53,172 bases of DNA from Candidatus Binatus sp. (GTDB lineage Bacteria; Desulfobacterota; Binatia; Binatales; Binataceae): NCBI RefSeq assembly GCF_030646925.1, contig NZ_JAUSKL010000064.1, positions 1 through 53,172 of the forward strand, given 5' to 3'. The notes under the pieces are model-generated. The model was not told the DNA's origin. It searched no databases and saw only the letters and a list, made by a program, of their open reading frames with translations. How positions within the stretch are numbered: position 1 is the stretch's first letter; every line of letters begins with the position of its first letter. Position numbers and translations under genes: made by a program. Below are positions 24,910-32,813 of this stretch, piece after piece.

Positions 24910-25797
24910 TCAACTCTGCGTGATGCCCAGACGAAACTGCGCGCTCTGCTCCTTGATTCGCTTGCTGACCTCGGGATCGCCGAGGCCCGTCTGTCCGAGG
25001 TCGGGCCGCACGATTTCGATCGGGTCGCGCAAGTCATCCACGTATCCGAGCGCATACGCGCCGCGCCGATATCCGATCAGGCGCAGCAACTCGACCGGCA
25101 GCGTCTTCGCAATCTCGAGCGGCACCGCGAGATACTGATTCTCCTCCTGCCGGAGCCACGAAAGATTGTACGTGATGTTGATCCCCGCCCGCATCGCGTT
25201 CGATCGATTGGCGCCCCCGCCATGATACAAGCTCCCCGAATAGAGCAGCACCGATCCCTTCGTCATCTCCGCCGGCTCGGTGTCCTTCAGCTCGAATTTC
25301 AGCTTGTCGTCGAAATGATTGCTCCCCGGGATCACGCGCGTCGCGCCGTTTTCCTCGGTGAAATCCGTCATCGCCCACAGCGTGTTGCACTGCACCTCGT
25401 AGCCTTTCGGAAACGTGAAAAAATCGAACGCCCACTGATCGCGATGTATCGGCTGCGCCGGCTCGCCCGGCCCGATCGCGATCACCTGCGTCAGATGCAA
25501 CTGGTAGCTGGTCGCGTGACTCAAGAATTTCCCGCACGTCGCAAGCACGGTCGGATTCATCACCAGGTCGCGGCAACGCTGCGATCGCGCAACCAGGCCG
25601 CCGGTCCGCCGCGTGCGCCTGCCGGCGAAATCATCGGGACCGAAGGCCGTCGCGTCGAGCCACGGCCGCAACTCCTCGGCAACCGAATCCATCTCGGCAG
25701 CGCTGATCAGGTTATCGACCACGACTGCGCCGTCTTCGCTCAGAATCGCCGCGACTTGCTCGCCAGACGCGGTGGCCGGCAGATGCTGGATGCTCAT
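24910..25797 (-). CDS. Phytanoyl-CoA dioxygenase-family Fe(II)/2-oxoglutarate oxygenase
   Basis: The 295-residue protein shows the iron facial triad H118-x-D120 (QPIHRDQWAF) and H192 (SLYHGGGANRS), followed by R203 for 2-oxoglutarate. NGATRVIPGSNHF and KGSVLLYSGSLYHG are the family's usual strands. It would hydroxylate an unactivated carbon using O2 and 2-oxoglutarate. The ATG at 25797 has GGAGG eight bases upstream, and the A of the start overlaps the TetR stop as ATGA. An upstream extension of the frame is only the shadow of tetR. It lies between TetR and the copper-monooxygenase-like pair, so it may act on the same substrate. Confidence 0.9.
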   Translation of the reverse strand: MSIQHLPATASGEQVAAILSEDGAVVVDNLISAAEMDSVAEELRPWLDATAFGPDDFAGRRTRRTGGLVARSQRCRDLVMNPTVLATCGKFLSHATSYQLHLTQVIAIGPGEPAQPIHRDQWAFDFFTFPKGYEVQCNTLWAMTDFTEENGATRVIPGSNHFDDKLKFELKDTEPAEMTKGSVLLYSGSLYHGGGANRSNAMRAGINITYNLSWLRQEENQYLAVPLEIAKTLPVELLRLIGYRRGAYALGYVDDLRDPIEIVRPDLGQTGLGDPEVSKRIKEQSAQFRLGITQS

Positions 25798-26504
25798 CGA
25801 TTTGTCCTCCGGGGTTCTGTTCTGCGCGAGATTTCCCGGCTCCCGCGTCTCGGCCGTGCAAATTTCGGAATCTGGATTTGAGCGGCGCTCATCGAGGCGA
25901 CCGCCGGTTGGCGTTTTCCGACCAGCGCGCCGATCACCACGCTCAAGCGATAGCGAAGATCGTCGATCGGATCGGACGGACGCGCGAGACGCTCGAGCTC
26001 GAAGCCGCGCACCAGCTCGATTATCGTGCGCGCCGCCGCGATCGGCCGCGGCGCGCCGAGCGCTTCGAGAATCGCCCCCAGGCGCGCTTCGAGCCCGCGT
26101 TCCCACGCGACAAACTCGCGCGACACCACCTCGTCCCGCGCGGCGTAGAGGATCATCTCGTACTCCGCACGCAGCATCGCCGGCTCCATGAACTCCCGCC
26201 GCGTCATCTCGATTATCAGCTCGACCAGGTCATCGGCGCTGCCCGGCGGAATCTCGGTCTCGAGTGCGATCAGAAGTTCGCTGCTGCGCTGCAAATAATA
26301 GCGAAACGCTTCGCGCACCAAATCGTCGCGCGACTCGAAGTAGTAGGTCAGCGATCCGAGCCCCACGCCCGCTTCCGCCGCGACCCGCCGATGCGTAATC
26401 GCGTCGGGGCCGCCGGCGCCGATCACGCGCACCGCCGCCGCCAGGATTTCGCGCCGCCGCCCTTCCGCCGAAGTCACCGCTCGTTCTTCCGTTTCGAATC
26501 GCAT
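25794..26504 (-). CDS. TetR-family repressor
   Basis: The 236-residue protein has a TetR DNA-binding domain: RRREILAAAVRVIGAGG, ITHRRVAAEAGVGLGSLTYYF, SRDDLVREAF. It has a helical ligand domain and a basic, Arg-rich C-terminal tail of about 35 residues that overlaps the ribosome-binding site of the next gene. The start is either the ATG at 26504, which would be leaderless, or a GTG at 26477 preceded by GGAAG. Its stop overlaps the dioxygenase start as ATGA, so the two are translated together. A perfect dyad at 26502-26523 is its likely operator. It probably senses the substrate of the downstream oxygenases. Confidence 0.92.
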   Translation of the reverse strand: MRFETEERAVTSAEGRRREILAAAVRVIGAGGPDAITHRRVAAEAGVGLGSLTYYFESRDDLVREAFRYYLQRSSELLIALETEIPPGSADDLVELIIEMTRREFMEPAMLRAEYEMILYAARDEVVSREFVAWERGLEARLGAILEALGAPRPIAAARTIIELVRGFELERLARPSDPIDDLRYRLSVVIGALVGKRQPAVASMSAAQIQIPKFARPRRGSREISRRTEPRRTNR

Positions 26505-26540
26505 TTGTACGTTTGTACAAATGATGCGTTCATATGTCAA
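26502..26540 (-). promoter_or_regulatory. tetR promoter with palindromic operator overlapping the start codon
   Basis: On the minus strand TTGACA (26540-26535, a perfect -35) and TACAAA (26517-26512) are spaced by 17 bp. A perfect inverted repeat, CATTTGTAC and GTACAAATG with a 4-bp spacer (26502-26523), covers the -10 box and includes the ATG at 26504. The predicted start of transcription is within a base or two of that ATG. TetR bound there would shut off the whole tetR-dioxygenase-membrane protein operon. Confidence 0.72.
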
Positions 26541-26665
26541 CAAGCAACGCGCGGCACTTCGCTCATCGCAACAAAGGGAGCGCCGCTGCCACCCTTGACC
26601 ATCGCGATTTCCGCGCCCGACGTCTTCACCGTGCTATCACGCCATTCCGGGTCGTACACACCCAT
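26537..26665 (-). pseudogene. Alpha/beta-hydrolase N-terminal relic
   Basis: From an ATG at 26665 the minus frame reads MGVYDPEWRDSTVKTSGAEI, then KGGSGAPFV. This resembles the first strands of alpha/beta hydrolases (x-RxVxTSGAxIxxxxGGSGPPxLLLHG), but the HG oxyanion motif and everything after are missing. It ends at a TGA at 26537 inside the tetR -35 box. The frame also extends upstream with hydrophobic residues that match nothing. It is best read as a 5' gene fragment. Confidence 0.35.
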
Positions 26666-27011
26666 CAGCGATGAAGTCACCTGGCCGGTGAAGGACAGGA
26701 TTATCGCCGAGAAACTCGCGAGCCAGAACGGAATCCGCAGCAGCGGATTCACGGACGACGACGCCAGTTGCATCAGCGTGTACGCGGCGTTTCGCGACCG
26801 TGATCGACTTCATTATCCCGCTAAGCAGGATTGTGCTTTCGTGGCCGTGCTCGCGGATTCGATCGCGCATGTCCGCGATCGTGATCGGCGGCGCGCTAAC
26901 CGGGGTTTCTTGCTCTTTCAGATGCTCTCCTTCCCGATGGACTCGTCGTCCGCGACATCCATGCCTACCCGTGCTACAAGAACAGCGACATTATGCGAAG
27001 AGGTTCGCGAA
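26666..27011. other. Intergenic, no gene recognised
   Basis: This 346-bp stretch lies between the hydrolase relic and the serine hydrolase gene. Several frames are open on both strands, but none shows a recognisable motif, a start with a ribosome-binding site, or consistent composition. It should hold the promoter of the plus-strand serine hydrolase operon; no clear -35/-10 pair was found. It may contain further decayed remains of the hydrolase locus. Confidence 0.4.
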
Positions 27012-28241
27012 GTGAACATCAACCCAAAAGCAGCCGGCCTGTCGCCGCTACGCCTCGAGACGCTCGATCGTTTCATCCAGGCGCGATACATCGATGAAGG
27101 CAAGATCGCCGGCGCGTTGACCGTAATCGCGCGCCGCGGAGAGGTCGGGCATTTCAGCCCGCTCGGCCTCGCCGACGTCGAGCGCAAGACTCCCGTGCGC
27201 GAGGACACCATATTTCGCCTCTACTCGATGACCAAGCCACTCACCAGCGTCGCATTCATGACGCTGGTCGAACAAGGCATGGTTGCGCTCGACGATCCCG
27301 TGCATCGCGTGATCCCGGAGTGGAGGAACCTCGGCGTCTATCGGGGCGGCTTCATGGAGACGTTTCGCACCGTCCGTCCTGAGCGCCCGATGCTCATGAT
27401 CGATCTGCTTCGCCACACTTCGGGTCTGACCTACGGCTTTCAGCAGACGACCAACGTCGATGCAGCCTATCGCAAGCTGCAAGTGGGCGAACGTACACGG
27501 GATAGCACTCTCGATGACATGGTTCGACAGCTATCCACGCTACCGCTGGAGTTTTCACCTGGCACGGCATGGAACTACTCGGTCTCGACCGACGTGCTGG
27601 GATACCTGGTCGGTAAAATCTCCGGACAGCCATTCGACCAATACCTGCATTCGCGCATTCTGCAACCGCTCGGCATGAACGACACCGCCTTTTATGTCCC
27701 TGCCAGCAAGCAGTCGCGACTTGGTTCTTGCTACTCAGCTACTCCCAAGGGTGGGATGGCGCTCTTCGACGATTGTGCGAAGAGCACCTACTTGCAGGAA
27801 CCGAGCTTACTGTCGGGTGGAGGAGGTTTGGCTTCAACTGCCGGAGACTACCTTCGCTTTTGCCGGATGCTGCTGAATGGCGGCACGCTCGACGGCGTAC
27901 AGATTCTAAGTCCTAAGACCATCCAGTTGATGACTCTTAACCACCTTCCAGGCGGCAAGGACTTGCCAGCGCTGTCCCGCTCGCTATTTAGCGAGGTGAC
28001 TTACAACGGTGTTGGTTTCGGGATGGGATTCGCGATTACGCTCGACAATACCTTTACCATGCTGCCCGGCAGCGTCGGCGACTATTCATGGGGCGGCGCC
28101 GCCTCCACTTACTTCTGGATCGATCCTAAGGAAGACCTGATTACTATCTTCATGGCCCAACTACTGCCATCAACCACCTATCCGATTCGCCGCGAACTTA
28201 GGACCTTGGTCTACTCTGCCTTTGCCGAATCGAATAGCTAG
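27012..28241 (+). CDS. Class C beta-lactamase-fold serine hydrolase (EstB-like esterase)
   Basis: The 409-residue protein starts at a GTG at 27012, with GAGG eight bases upstream. It has the penicillin-recognising fold: the nucleophile motif S72-M-T-K75 in RLYSMTKPLTS, Y189-S-V in GTAWNYSVSTDVLG, and the C-terminal substrate-strand region GVGFGMGFAI and SWGGAASTYFW (WGG in place of KTG). No signal peptide is seen, so it is probably a cytoplasmic esterase or lactonase rather than a beta-lactamase. A nitronate monooxygenase gene starts 5 bp downstream. The frame runs much further upstream, but that part is a shadow of tetR and the relic. Confidence 0.88.
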   Translation: MNINPKAAGLSPLRLETLDRFIQARYIDEGKIAGALTVIARRGEVGHFSPLGLADVERKTPVREDTIFRLYSMTKPLTSVAFMTLVEQGMVALDDPVHRVIPEWRNLGVYRGGFMETFRTVRPERPMLMIDLLRHTSGLTYGFQQTTNVDAAYRKLQVGERTRDSTLDDMVRQLSTLPLEFSPGTAWNYSVSTDVLGYLVGKISGQPFDQYLHSRILQPLGMNDTAFYVPASKQSRLGSCYSATPKGGMALFDDCAKSTYLQEPSLLSGGGGLASTAGDYLRFCRMLLNGGTLDGVQILSPKTIQLMTLNHLPGGKDLPALSRSLFSEVTYNGVGFGMGFAITLDNTFTMLPGSVGDYSWGGAASTYFWIDPKEDLITIFMAQLLPSTTYPIRRELRTLVYSAFAESNS

Positions 28242-28246
28242 CAGCT

Positions 28247-29269
28247 ATGGAACCATCTAATAGCTTCTCCAATCGCTTGGCTGAGAAGATCTCGGCGCGG
28301 CTTCGATTGCCGTTGATCGCCGCGCCGATGCTATCAGTCTCCGGACCCGACCTTGTCATTGCTGCATCGCGCGCCGGAGTGATCGGCTCCTTTCCGCTTG
28401 CTAATGCGCGCACGCCTGAACAACTCGAGGAATGGCTGACTCGTATCGAGACCGCGCTCGACGCTGATACTAACTCGGGCAAAGCACCGGCGCCCTTTTG
28501 CCCCAACTTGATCATCAAGCGTCCTCAGATGCGCGCCGAGCTTGCCGCGTTGGTGAAGCATCGAGTCGAGATGGTGATCACCAGCGTCGGTTCTCCCGTT
28601 GAGGCGATAGGTCCGCTGCATGACGCCGGATGTATCGTCTTCGCCGACGTCGCCAGCGTGCATCATGCTGAGCGCGCGATCGCGGCCGGCGTCGATGGAT
28701 TGGTACTTCTCACCGCGGGCGCCGGCGGCCAGACCGGATGGCTCAATCCGCTCGCGTTCATCCGCGCAGTGCGCGCGTTTTACGACGGTCCGATCGTGCT
28801 GGCCGGCGGCATCTCGGACGGCGCCGCGCTGTTCGCCGCGCAGGTGCTCGGATGCGATCTCGCTTACATGGGCACCAAGTTCATCGCGACGCACGAAAGC
28901 ATGGCCGCGCCTGAATACAAGCAGATGCTGGTCGATTCAGGCATGGACGACGTGATGCTCACGCAGGCCTTCACCGGCCTCGACACCAACATGCTGAAGC
29001 CGTCGATGATTCGCGCTGGACTCGATCCGCAGACGTTGCCCCCGCGCGTCTCGATCGAGGAAGCGGCGCGCCGATTCAGCAGCAAGGGCGAGTCTGCAAT
29101 CGACAGTGCGCGCCGCTACAAGGACATCTGGAGCGCAGGACATTCCATTTCGGGAGTGACGCGCATTCAAAGCGCCGCAGAACTCGTCGAGCAGACCTTT
29201 ATCGAGTTTCAGGCCGCGCGGCGCGCCGTCGCCCGCGCTTTGACTGCGAGCGGCGCTTTCACTGAATGA
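28247..29269 (+). CDS. Nitronate monooxygenase-like FMN enzyme
   Basis: The 340-residue protein has the 2-nitropropane-dioxygenase TIM-barrel motifs: LPLIAAPMLSVSGPDLVIAA, GSFPLANARTPEQL, VDGLVLLTAGAGGQTGW (FMN phosphate site), GPIVLAGGISDGAALFAAQVLG, and GTKFIATHES. It would oxidise alkyl nitronates such as propionate 3-nitronate, or act as an NADH:quinone reductase-like member. It begins 5 bp after the serine hydrolase stop and is surely co-transcribed. The first 300 bases use more A/T-ending codons than the later part. Confidence 0.9.
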   Translation: MEPSNSFSNRLAEKISARLRLPLIAAPMLSVSGPDLVIAASRAGVIGSFPLANARTPEQLEEWLTRIETALDADTNSGKAPAPFCPNLIIKRPQMRAELAALVKHRVEMVITSVGSPVEAIGPLHDAGCIVFADVASVHHAERAIAAGVDGLVLLTAGAGGQTGWLNPLAFIRAVRAFYDGPIVLAGGISDGAALFAAQVLGCDLAYMGTKFIATHESMAAPEYKQMLVDSGMDDVMLTQAFTGLDTNMLKPSMIRAGLDPQTLPPRVSIEEAARRFSSKGESAIDSARRYKDIWSAGHSISGVTRIQSAAELVEQTFIEFQAARRAVARALTASGAFTE

Positions 29270-29410
29270 GCGCGGCGGCCAATTTCAAGGCTTGGCGATT
29301 ACGTCGTTGGCGATTTTCTCGAGCCCGGCGCCCAGTTCGTCCGCCACCATCGACGGCGGCCGCATTCCGCTGAAACACCCTCACTTTCGCGCGAATGCAC
29401 CGATGCGAAC

Positions 29411-30862
29411 TCACGCCGCCTTCGCGATGCGATTCACTTCCGCTTCCACCGCAGTGCCTTTGAAAAAATCCGGATTGGTCGAAGTCCAGAATTGCACCGG
29501 CGTCGCAAACACGAAGTCGCGCAACTCGTCTGATGTCATCAGGCCGTGCTCGACCAGTTCGTACGCCTCGTCGAGTATCAGCCGCATGTCGGGCACGTCC
29601 CAGTGCCCGATATCCGAGCCGTAAAACGCGCGCAGTCGCGAATTGAAGCGGGTGCCCATCGGGCGGAACGCCATCATAGTGAGCGGGTCGTCGCCCTCAC
29701 AGCCAAAATAAAAACGCTCGGTGAAAATGTCGCGGATGTCCTCGGCGCTGCGGACGCCGCTCTGCGCCCATTCGTCGATCTGCGCCGGATCAGTGTTGGC
29801 GACGATCGAATCGATCGACGCCGCAATCTGCTCAGCGTCCGCCGTCATCGACTTTGCGCCGTAGCGCCGAATCAAATCGGCCATCATTTTGCGATCGATG
29901 TTTGCCGGGTTGTAATTCTGCACGGATTTGCCGTTGCGCTTCTCCCAGTGCGAGATCAATTCGCAGTAGAGAATTCGCGCCCACGCCGCGCCGCCTTCCA
30001 GAAAGCCGAATCGAAGCCGCGGGAATCGCATCGGCACGCCGCCCATGAACAGCGATTTGCATACGGCTTCCGCGCTCGCCGCAAAATTTCCGATGTGATT
30101 ATAGATGTAGTTCGAAATCGAGCGCCGGCTGCCCCATCCATAACCTACCGAATGGAAGGTTGGAGCGATTCCGAGCTCGACGCATTTCGCCCAGAACGGA
30201 TCGTAGTCGTATTCGCTATCCAGCCCGAAGGTGTCCATCCAGTAGGTGTAGCGCGCCGCTTCCGGAAATTCGCGCGCGACCCGCGGAATCGGCCGCCGCA
30301 CGTAACTCGCCACCATCGCCGTCTTGAGTCCCAGCTTGACCGCGAATTCCAGCTCCGCGATCGCTTCCTCCGGCGTATGCATCGGGATCGTCGCCGCCGC
30401 CGTCAGCCGATCGGAAAACTCGCCGAACAAGTCGGCTTTCATCGTATTGATCGCACGCGCGCAGGCCTGGCGCATCTCCGCGTCTTCGATCGCGATCGTC
30501 GCGAGCCCTATGGTTGGATACACCACCGAAAAATCGAGCCCCAACTCGCCGAGCCGCTCGTGCATCAATTTCGGCAATACCGCCGTCGCGAGGTCGCGCG
30601 TGTTCGCCGCGTTGGCCCACCACACCGGTTTCATCCCGCGCTGGTAGCGCCGCTCCTCGTTCGAAAAACTGGTCCATCGCGGATCGATAATCGTGTCGTA
30701 AAAGACGGTGCGGAATTTTTCGACCAGGCCGGCGCCGCCAACCGATTTGAGATATTCGAGAAACACCGGGATCGACTCGATACTGTGTCCGTCCGAATCG
30801 ATTACAGGATGTCCGAGGCGCGCCCGGATTTTCGCCGACTGCGATTCCTTTTTTGCGTCCAT
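29411..30862 (-). CDS. Amidohydrolase-family protein (ACMSD-like TIM barrel)
   Basis: The 483-residue protein starts at MDAKKES (ATG 30862), with GGGAGGG nine bases upstream; a TTG further up is not supported. A metal-site motif VIDSDGHSIE (D24, H26) takes the place of the usual DxHxH. Later stretches include AAATIPMHTPEEAIAELEFA, GLKTAMV, FGFLEGGAAWARIL and FYGSDIGHWDVPDM, all typical of the amidohydrolase-2/decarboxylase group found in actinobacterial and soil genomes. The length is longer than ACMSD (about 335). It likely hydrolyses or decarboxylates an unknown aromatic or terpenoid intermediate. Confidence 0.85.
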   Translation of the reverse strand: MDAKKESQSAKIRARLGHPVIDSDGHSIESIPVFLEYLKSVGGAGLVEKFRTVFYDTIIDPRWTSFSNEERRYQRGMKPVWWANAANTRDLATAVLPKLMHERLGELGLDFSVVYPTIGLATIAIEDAEMRQACARAINTMKADLFGEFSDRLTAAATIPMHTPEEAIAELEFAVKLGLKTAMVASYVRRPIPRVAREFPEAARYTYWMDTFGLDSEYDYDPFWAKCVELGIAPTFHSVGYGWGSRRSISNYIYNHIGNFAASAEAVCKSLFMGGVPMRFPRLRFGFLEGGAAWARILYCELISHWEKRNGKSVQNYNPANIDRKMMADLIRRYGAKSMTADAEQIAASIDSIVANTDPAQIDEWAQSGVRSAEDIRDIFTERFYFGCEGDDPLTMMAFRPMGTRFNSRLRAFYGSDIGHWDVPDMRLILDEAYELVEHGLMTSDELRDFVFATPVQFWTSTNPDFFKGTAVEAEVNRIAKAA

Positions 30863-30967
30863 TGGCTGCCCTCCCCGATTGCTCCCTTGATATTCCACCA
30901 ATCCGCGCGAATCGCAAAAGGCTGCCCGCGCGATAGGACTTTTCTGATGGCGCCGGCGACCTTTCCC

Positions 30968-31429
30968 TCATGAGTCAGCCGCGGGATGCGACAAGCGCTG
31001 ATACGCCTGATCTTTTTCGCGCGTCATCACCACAGCTTGAAGGATCATCCCGGCCGCCATCGCGATCACGAATACAAACACCGGCGCCTGACCCGACGCC
31101 ATCGACGTAATCGCCGGTCCCGGACAAAATCCCCCGAGTCCCCAGCCGATGCCGAATAGCGCTGCGCCTGCAATCAGACGTCCATCCAGATTGGATTGCG
31201 CCGGAATCGCGAACGAGGTGCTTAGCAGTGGCGCACCCATCCTCCTGCTGGCTTGATACGCGATCGCGTAAACGCCCATCGCGCCCGCCATCACCAGTCC
31301 CAGGCTGGGATCCCAATCTCCGGCGAAATCGAGAAAGCCGATTACCTTGCTCGGCCGCGTCATGCCCGAAATTCCAAGTCCCAGCGCGAACACCACTCCT
31401 GAGGCGAGCGACACCAAATATTTTTTCAT
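30968..31429 (-). CDS. YeeE/YedE-family sulfur transport protein, C-terminal half (DUF6691-like)
   Basis: The 153-residue membrane protein has four or five hydrophobic helices and the family motif GGFCPGPAI with its single conserved cysteine, plus LGISGMTRPSKVIGFLDF. With the preceding gene it reconstitutes a full YeeE/YedE protein, which moves thiosulfate or related sulfur compounds by passing them between membrane cysteines. Its ATG at 31429 overlaps the upstream stop as ATGA, so equal amounts of the two halves are expected. It is the last gene of the two-gene unit divergent from ArsR. Confidence 0.88.
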   Translation of the reverse strand: MKKYLVSLASGVVFALGLGISGMTRPSKVIGFLDFAGDWDPSLGLVMAGAMGVYAIAYQASRRMGAPLLSTSFAIPAQSNLDGRLIAGAALFGIGWGLGGFCPGPAITSMASGQAPVFVFVIAMAAGMILQAVVMTREKDQAYQRLSHPAADS

Positions 31430-31857
31430 CGTGGCCCCCCGAGGACGTGGTCGGTTATGAAGACCGTCGCGGCGCCGCAGGCCATGAAAGTCGCGGTCGC
31501 AAAGATCGAACGCGCGGACAGCCGGCTGACGCCGCAGACGCCGTGCCCGCTGGTGCATCCATTGCCGAGCCGCGTCCCGAAGCCCACCAGCAAGCCGGCC
31601 GCCGCGAGCACCGCGCTCGATTTCAGCGCGCCGAAATCGAACGCCGCCGGAATCCAGAATCGAAGCATCGCGCCGCCCGCGAGCAGTCCGGCGACGAAGC
31701 ACGCTCGCCAGAGCGTCTCGTTCCTGGCCGGCATCAGGAGGCCCGCGCAAATTCCGCTGACTCCGGCGATTTTTCCGTTGAGCAGAAGCATCGCGGCAGA
31801 CGCGAGACCTATGAGTATGCCGCCGGCGAGGGACGCCACAGGGGTAAAATTCTGCAT
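31426..31857 (-). CDS. YeeE/YedE-family sulfur transport protein, N-terminal half
   Basis: The 143-residue protein starts at MQNFTPVAS (ATG 31857), with GAGGAAG nine bases upstream; an ATG at 31911 also lies in frame next to the operator. It has four membrane helices and the hallmark GNGCTSGHGVCG with two cysteines and a His, as in thiosulfate transporter TsuA/YeeE. AGVSGICAG is an earlier conserved turn. It overlaps the second half by four bases. An ArsR regulator and a TauE/SafE exporter lie divergently, which fits a locus for sulfur-compound uptake and sulfite or sulfide handling. Confidence 0.88.
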   Translation of the reverse strand: MQNFTPVASLAGGILIGLASAAMLLLNGKIAGVSGICAGLLMPARNETLWRACFVAGLLAGGAMLRFWIPAAFDFGALKSSAVLAAAGLLVGFGTRLGNGCTSGHGVCGVSRLSARSIFATATFMACGAATVFITDHVLGGPR

Positions 31858-31909
31858 TTGATCCGCTTCCTCGAAAGCCTCTTTTTTGGCCGGTCTTGCC
31901 TTCAGTCGC

Positions 31910-31929
31910 ATATAACCATATGATTATAT
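31910..31929. promoter_or_regulatory. Shared ArsR operator with face-to-face promoters
   Basis: A 20-bp near-perfect palindrome has outer arms ATATAA and TTATAT and the core CATATG, with one mismatched pair. It contains the -10 boxes of both divergent promoters. On the plus strand TTGCCT (31896-31901), 17 bp, TATGAT (31919-31924). On the minus strand TTGAAG (31953-31948), 19 bp, TATAAT (31928-31923). AT-rich dyads of this form are bound by BigR/SqrR-type ArsR repressors, so one bound dimer would silence both operons. Confidence 0.7.
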
Positions 31930-31969
31930 CCAGATGAATTCAACCACCTTCAAGGAGTCCAGCGCCACG

Positions 31970-32422
31970 ATGCCGCCCGAGGCATTGGAGATGGTCGCCG
32001 CGCGCTTCCGCGCCCTCGGCGAGCCGATCCGTTTGCGCATCCTGCAAACTCTCGAGCGCGGCGAACTGAGCGTCACGCGGCTGACGGCCGCGATCGGCTC
32101 GACTCAGCCCAACGTCAGCAGGCATCTGCGGGTCCTGCAGGAGTGCGGCCTGGTCAAGCGCCGCCACGAAGGCAGCACCGCAAACTATTCGATCGCGGAC
32201 CAGATGGTTTTTGAGCTGTGTGAGCTGGTTTGCTCCGGAATCCGCGCGCGGCTCGCGGGGCAGGCCGGGGCGCTGAACATGACCACGCCGCTCAGCCGCC
32301 GCGCCCGCGCGCTCCGGCAAACCGCGGGTCCGCGCACAGCGATTGGCTCGGTATCATCTCCGGCTCAGCCGAAAAAACGGGCTGCACGCGAATTACCGGT
32401 CTTTCACGGGAGGACAATGTAA
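31970..32422 (+). CDS. ArsR/SmtB-family repressor
   Basis: I start it at the ATG at 31970 (150 residues) because AAGGAG lies 12 bases upstream. An ATG at 31934 is also in frame but would leave a 2-3 nt leader. The winged helix is clear: RFRALGEPIRLRILQTL, STQPNVSRHLRVLQECGLVKRR, ANYSIAD. Cysteines are at 59, 84 and 88 (ECGLV, LCELVCSG). The first cysteine of sulfur-sensing BigR/SqrR is replaced by Ser (GELSV). The sulfur-transport neighbours still suggest a persulfide or thiosulfate signal. A 45-residue basic tail follows the domain. The TAA stop is directly followed, in the same frame, by the TauE-like coding sequence. Confidence 0.88.
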   Translation: MPPEALEMVAARFRALGEPIRLRILQTLERGELSVTRLTAAIGSTQPNVSRHLRVLQECGLVKRRHEGSTANYSIADQMVFELCELVCSGIRARLAGQAGALNMTTPLSRRARALRQTAGPRTAIGSVSSPAQPKKRAARELPVFHGRTM

Positions 32423-32785
32423 ATAGCGTTCGAGGTTCTGATCCTGTTCGCGATTGGAGCTGCCGCCGGCATCCTGGGCGGATTTTTCGGCCTTGCCGGC
32501 GGAATTTTGATCGTGCCCGCACTGGTGCTGCTCCTCGCGATGCCGCAGCAGACCGCGGTCGGCACCACGCTGGCCGCGCTCCTGCCGCCGGTCGGACTGC
32601 TGGGTGCGATCGAGTACAATCGCCACGGGCAGGTCAATTTCACTTATGCGATGATCATTGCGGCCGGCTTGCTGGTCGGCGCATACTTCGGCGCGTTTGC
32701 AGCAGTCAGAATTTCGAGCGAGATATTGCGCCGCGCGTTCGCGATTTTCCTCGCGCTGCTGTCAGTTCAGCTTTTCATGAAATAG
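32423..32785 (+). CDS. Half-size TauE/SafE (TSUP) sulfite exporter-like protein with unusual start
   Basis: The reading frame encodes about 120 residues with four hydrophobic helices and the family motif AGILGGFFGLAGGILIVPAL, then AVGTTLAALLPPVGLLG. Short TSUP proteins of this size occur and probably dimerise to export sulfite or related anions. The conserved N-terminus lies upstream of the first in-frame ATG (32507), so that start cannot be right. The frame opens at an ATA (32423) directly after the TAA of arsR, eight bases after a perfect GGGAGGA. Either ATA is the start, or the TAA replaced a sense codon after the ATG at 32417. Confidence 0.75.
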   Translation: MAFEVLILFAIGAAAGILGGFFGLAGGILIVPALVLLLAMPQQTAVGTTLAALLPPVGLLGAIEYNRHGQVNFTYAMIIAAGLLVGAYFGAFAAVRISSEILRRAFAIFLALLSVQLFMK

Positions 32786-32813
32786 GCGCAGCACCATTTC
32801 GAGTGAGGCCGGT

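Noticed and set aside
25878-27011. N-terminal extension of the serine hydrolase frame
   Set aside because: It runs antisense over tetR and across the operator; the GTG at 27012 has its own Shine-Dalgarno.
27012-28241. Serine hydrolase as an antibiotic-resistance beta-lactamase
   Set aside because: There is no signal peptide, and WGG replaces the KTG motif, so an esterase is more likely.
29285-29365. 26-codon minus frame ending before the nitronate monooxygenase 3' end
   Set aside because: It is too short to judge; the amphipathic sequence could be the tail of a lost gene, but nothing supports it.
29546-30973. 475-residue plus frame opposite the amidohydrolase
   Set aside because: It is an Arg-rich shadow, while the minus strand carries the family motifs.
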